This document shows positions 40,892 through 41,300 of a DNA stretch of 41,300 nt, one piece after another. Every line of letters begins with the position of its first letter. Position 1 is the first letter of the stretch. A program made the translations under genes and the position numbers. The notes below the pieces were generated by a model, which worked only from the letters and a program-made list of their open reading frames with translations, ran no database searches and was not told where the DNA came from. The stretch is from an uncultured Collinsella sp. (GTDB lineage: Bacteria > Actinomycetota > Coriobacteriia > Coriobacteriales > Coriobacteriaceae), in assembly GCA_900548255.1 (NCBI GenBank), contig URKH01000008.1, positions 1 to 41,300 of the forward strand, written 5' to 3'.

Positions 40892-41300
40892 CTAGGCGTG
40901 GGATTTGGCGTGTGCGAGAGCCAGGCCTACGGCGGCGATGGCAGCGGCAAAGAGCACCGTGACGCCCAGGTCGCAGGCGATGTCGCCCAGCACGGTAGAC
41001 GTCAAATCAGAGGCAAGCGCCTTGCCGATCGCGTCGTTCACCCAAAACGTCGGCACAAAGTGCGCCACCGTCTGCACGGCCGAACCCATCAGCGACAGCG
41101 GCATCCAGGCGCCGCCCAAAAACGTCATGAGCATTCCGAGTAAGTTACCCACACCGTTGAGCAACTCCTCGCGCGCGCCCAAGCTCGACAGCGTAAAGCC
41201 AACGGCCAGCGGCGTGCACGCCAGGGCAAACGTCGCCGCCAGCGCCAGACACACACGACCCACGCCGACCTCGGCAACCGCGCCGGCAAAGCCCACGACA
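40892..41300 (-). CDS. ABC-2-type permease, C-terminal part (runs off the window)
   Basis: The reading frame stays open to the right edge, so this is the last 135 or so residues of a longer minus-strand gene. The visible part has four or so membrane helices: ACTPLAVGFTLSSLG, then LLGMLMTFLGGAWMPLSLM followed by HFVPTFWVNDAIGKAL, and a final helix before AHAKSHA. The GGAWMP to P-FW spacing is that of ABC-2 permeases used in drug, lipid or polysaccharide export. A GTG at 41296 exists but gives no complete domain. The ATPase partner should lie outside the window. Confidence 0.8.
   Translation of the reverse strand, partial: VVGFAGAVAEVGVGRVCLALAATFALACTPLAVGFTLSSLGAREELLNGVGNLLGMLMTFLGGAWMPLSLMGSAVQTVAHFVPTFWVNDAIGKALASDLTSTVLGDIACDLGVTVLFAAAIAAVGLALAHAKSHA

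Overview
The window looks like a chromosomal segment of a gut coriobacterium, most probably Collinsella. This is inferred from the high GC content, AGGAGG-type ribosome binding sites, the gene repertoire (split transketolase, FGGY kinase, luxS, a Mg-type NRAMP, many sugar genes) and dispersed GGGACAG/GGGACGTTCTT palindromes of a kind I associate with Coriobacteriia. No search could be run. Almost every gene lies on the minus strand; the exceptions are mgtA with its leader ORF, the AAA ATPase, the OatA-like acyltransferase and one alpha/beta hydrolase. I see no rRNA, tRNA or CRISPR array.

Layout. 1-4000: pyrE (minus), then a leader with a 23-codon ORF and a palindrome ahead of the Mg2+ P-type ATPase gene mgtA (plus). 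4000-5750: an AAA_14/DUF4143 ATPase cassette between two 45-bp direct repeats. 5745-8084: 6-phospho-beta-glucosidase and a DUF4867-like gene. 8208-11572: a visibly more AT-rich beta-glucoside unit (LicT-type antiterminator, PTS EIIBC, alpha/beta esterase) with a terminator/antiterminator switch in its leader and a run of nine G in the licT ribosome binding region. 11775-12263: luxS. 12433-18507: sugar catabolism, with a LacI regulator, a FucI/AraA-type isomerase, a two-subunit transketolase and an FGGY kinase; the order suggests isomerise, phosphorylate, then split by transketolase. 18734-20708: nucleoside hydrolase plus ribokinase, a ribonucleoside salvage pair.

20898-25170: a peptidoglycan O-acetyltransferase-like protein, an intact IS256-family element with an 8-bp target duplication, and next to it a 230-bp non-coding element with 35-bp terminal inverted repeats. 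25174-28289: an NRAMP-family transporter lacking the canonical transition-metal residues, 8 nt downstream of a PRC/MgtE_N/CBS membrane protein; together they look like a Mg2+ uptake and sensing pair. 28612-35547: envelope and accessory genes (a NodB-type protein with degenerate metal ligands, PRC-barrel and YtxH proteins, a protein with a cyanophycin-synthetase-N-like motif, a CNNM/CorC protein, a HlyIII protein and a lipase-like hydrolase). 35799-41300: a DUF362 ferredoxin-like protein, a MacB/FtsX-type ABC exporter, and the 3' part of an ABC-2 permease gene.

The observations I rate highest are the NRAMP plus PRC-MgtE_N-CBS pair with its unusual membrane domain, the transketolase-based sugar pathway, the short inverted-repeat elements and stop-codon-associated palindromes, and the regulatory features of the mgtA and licT leaders.
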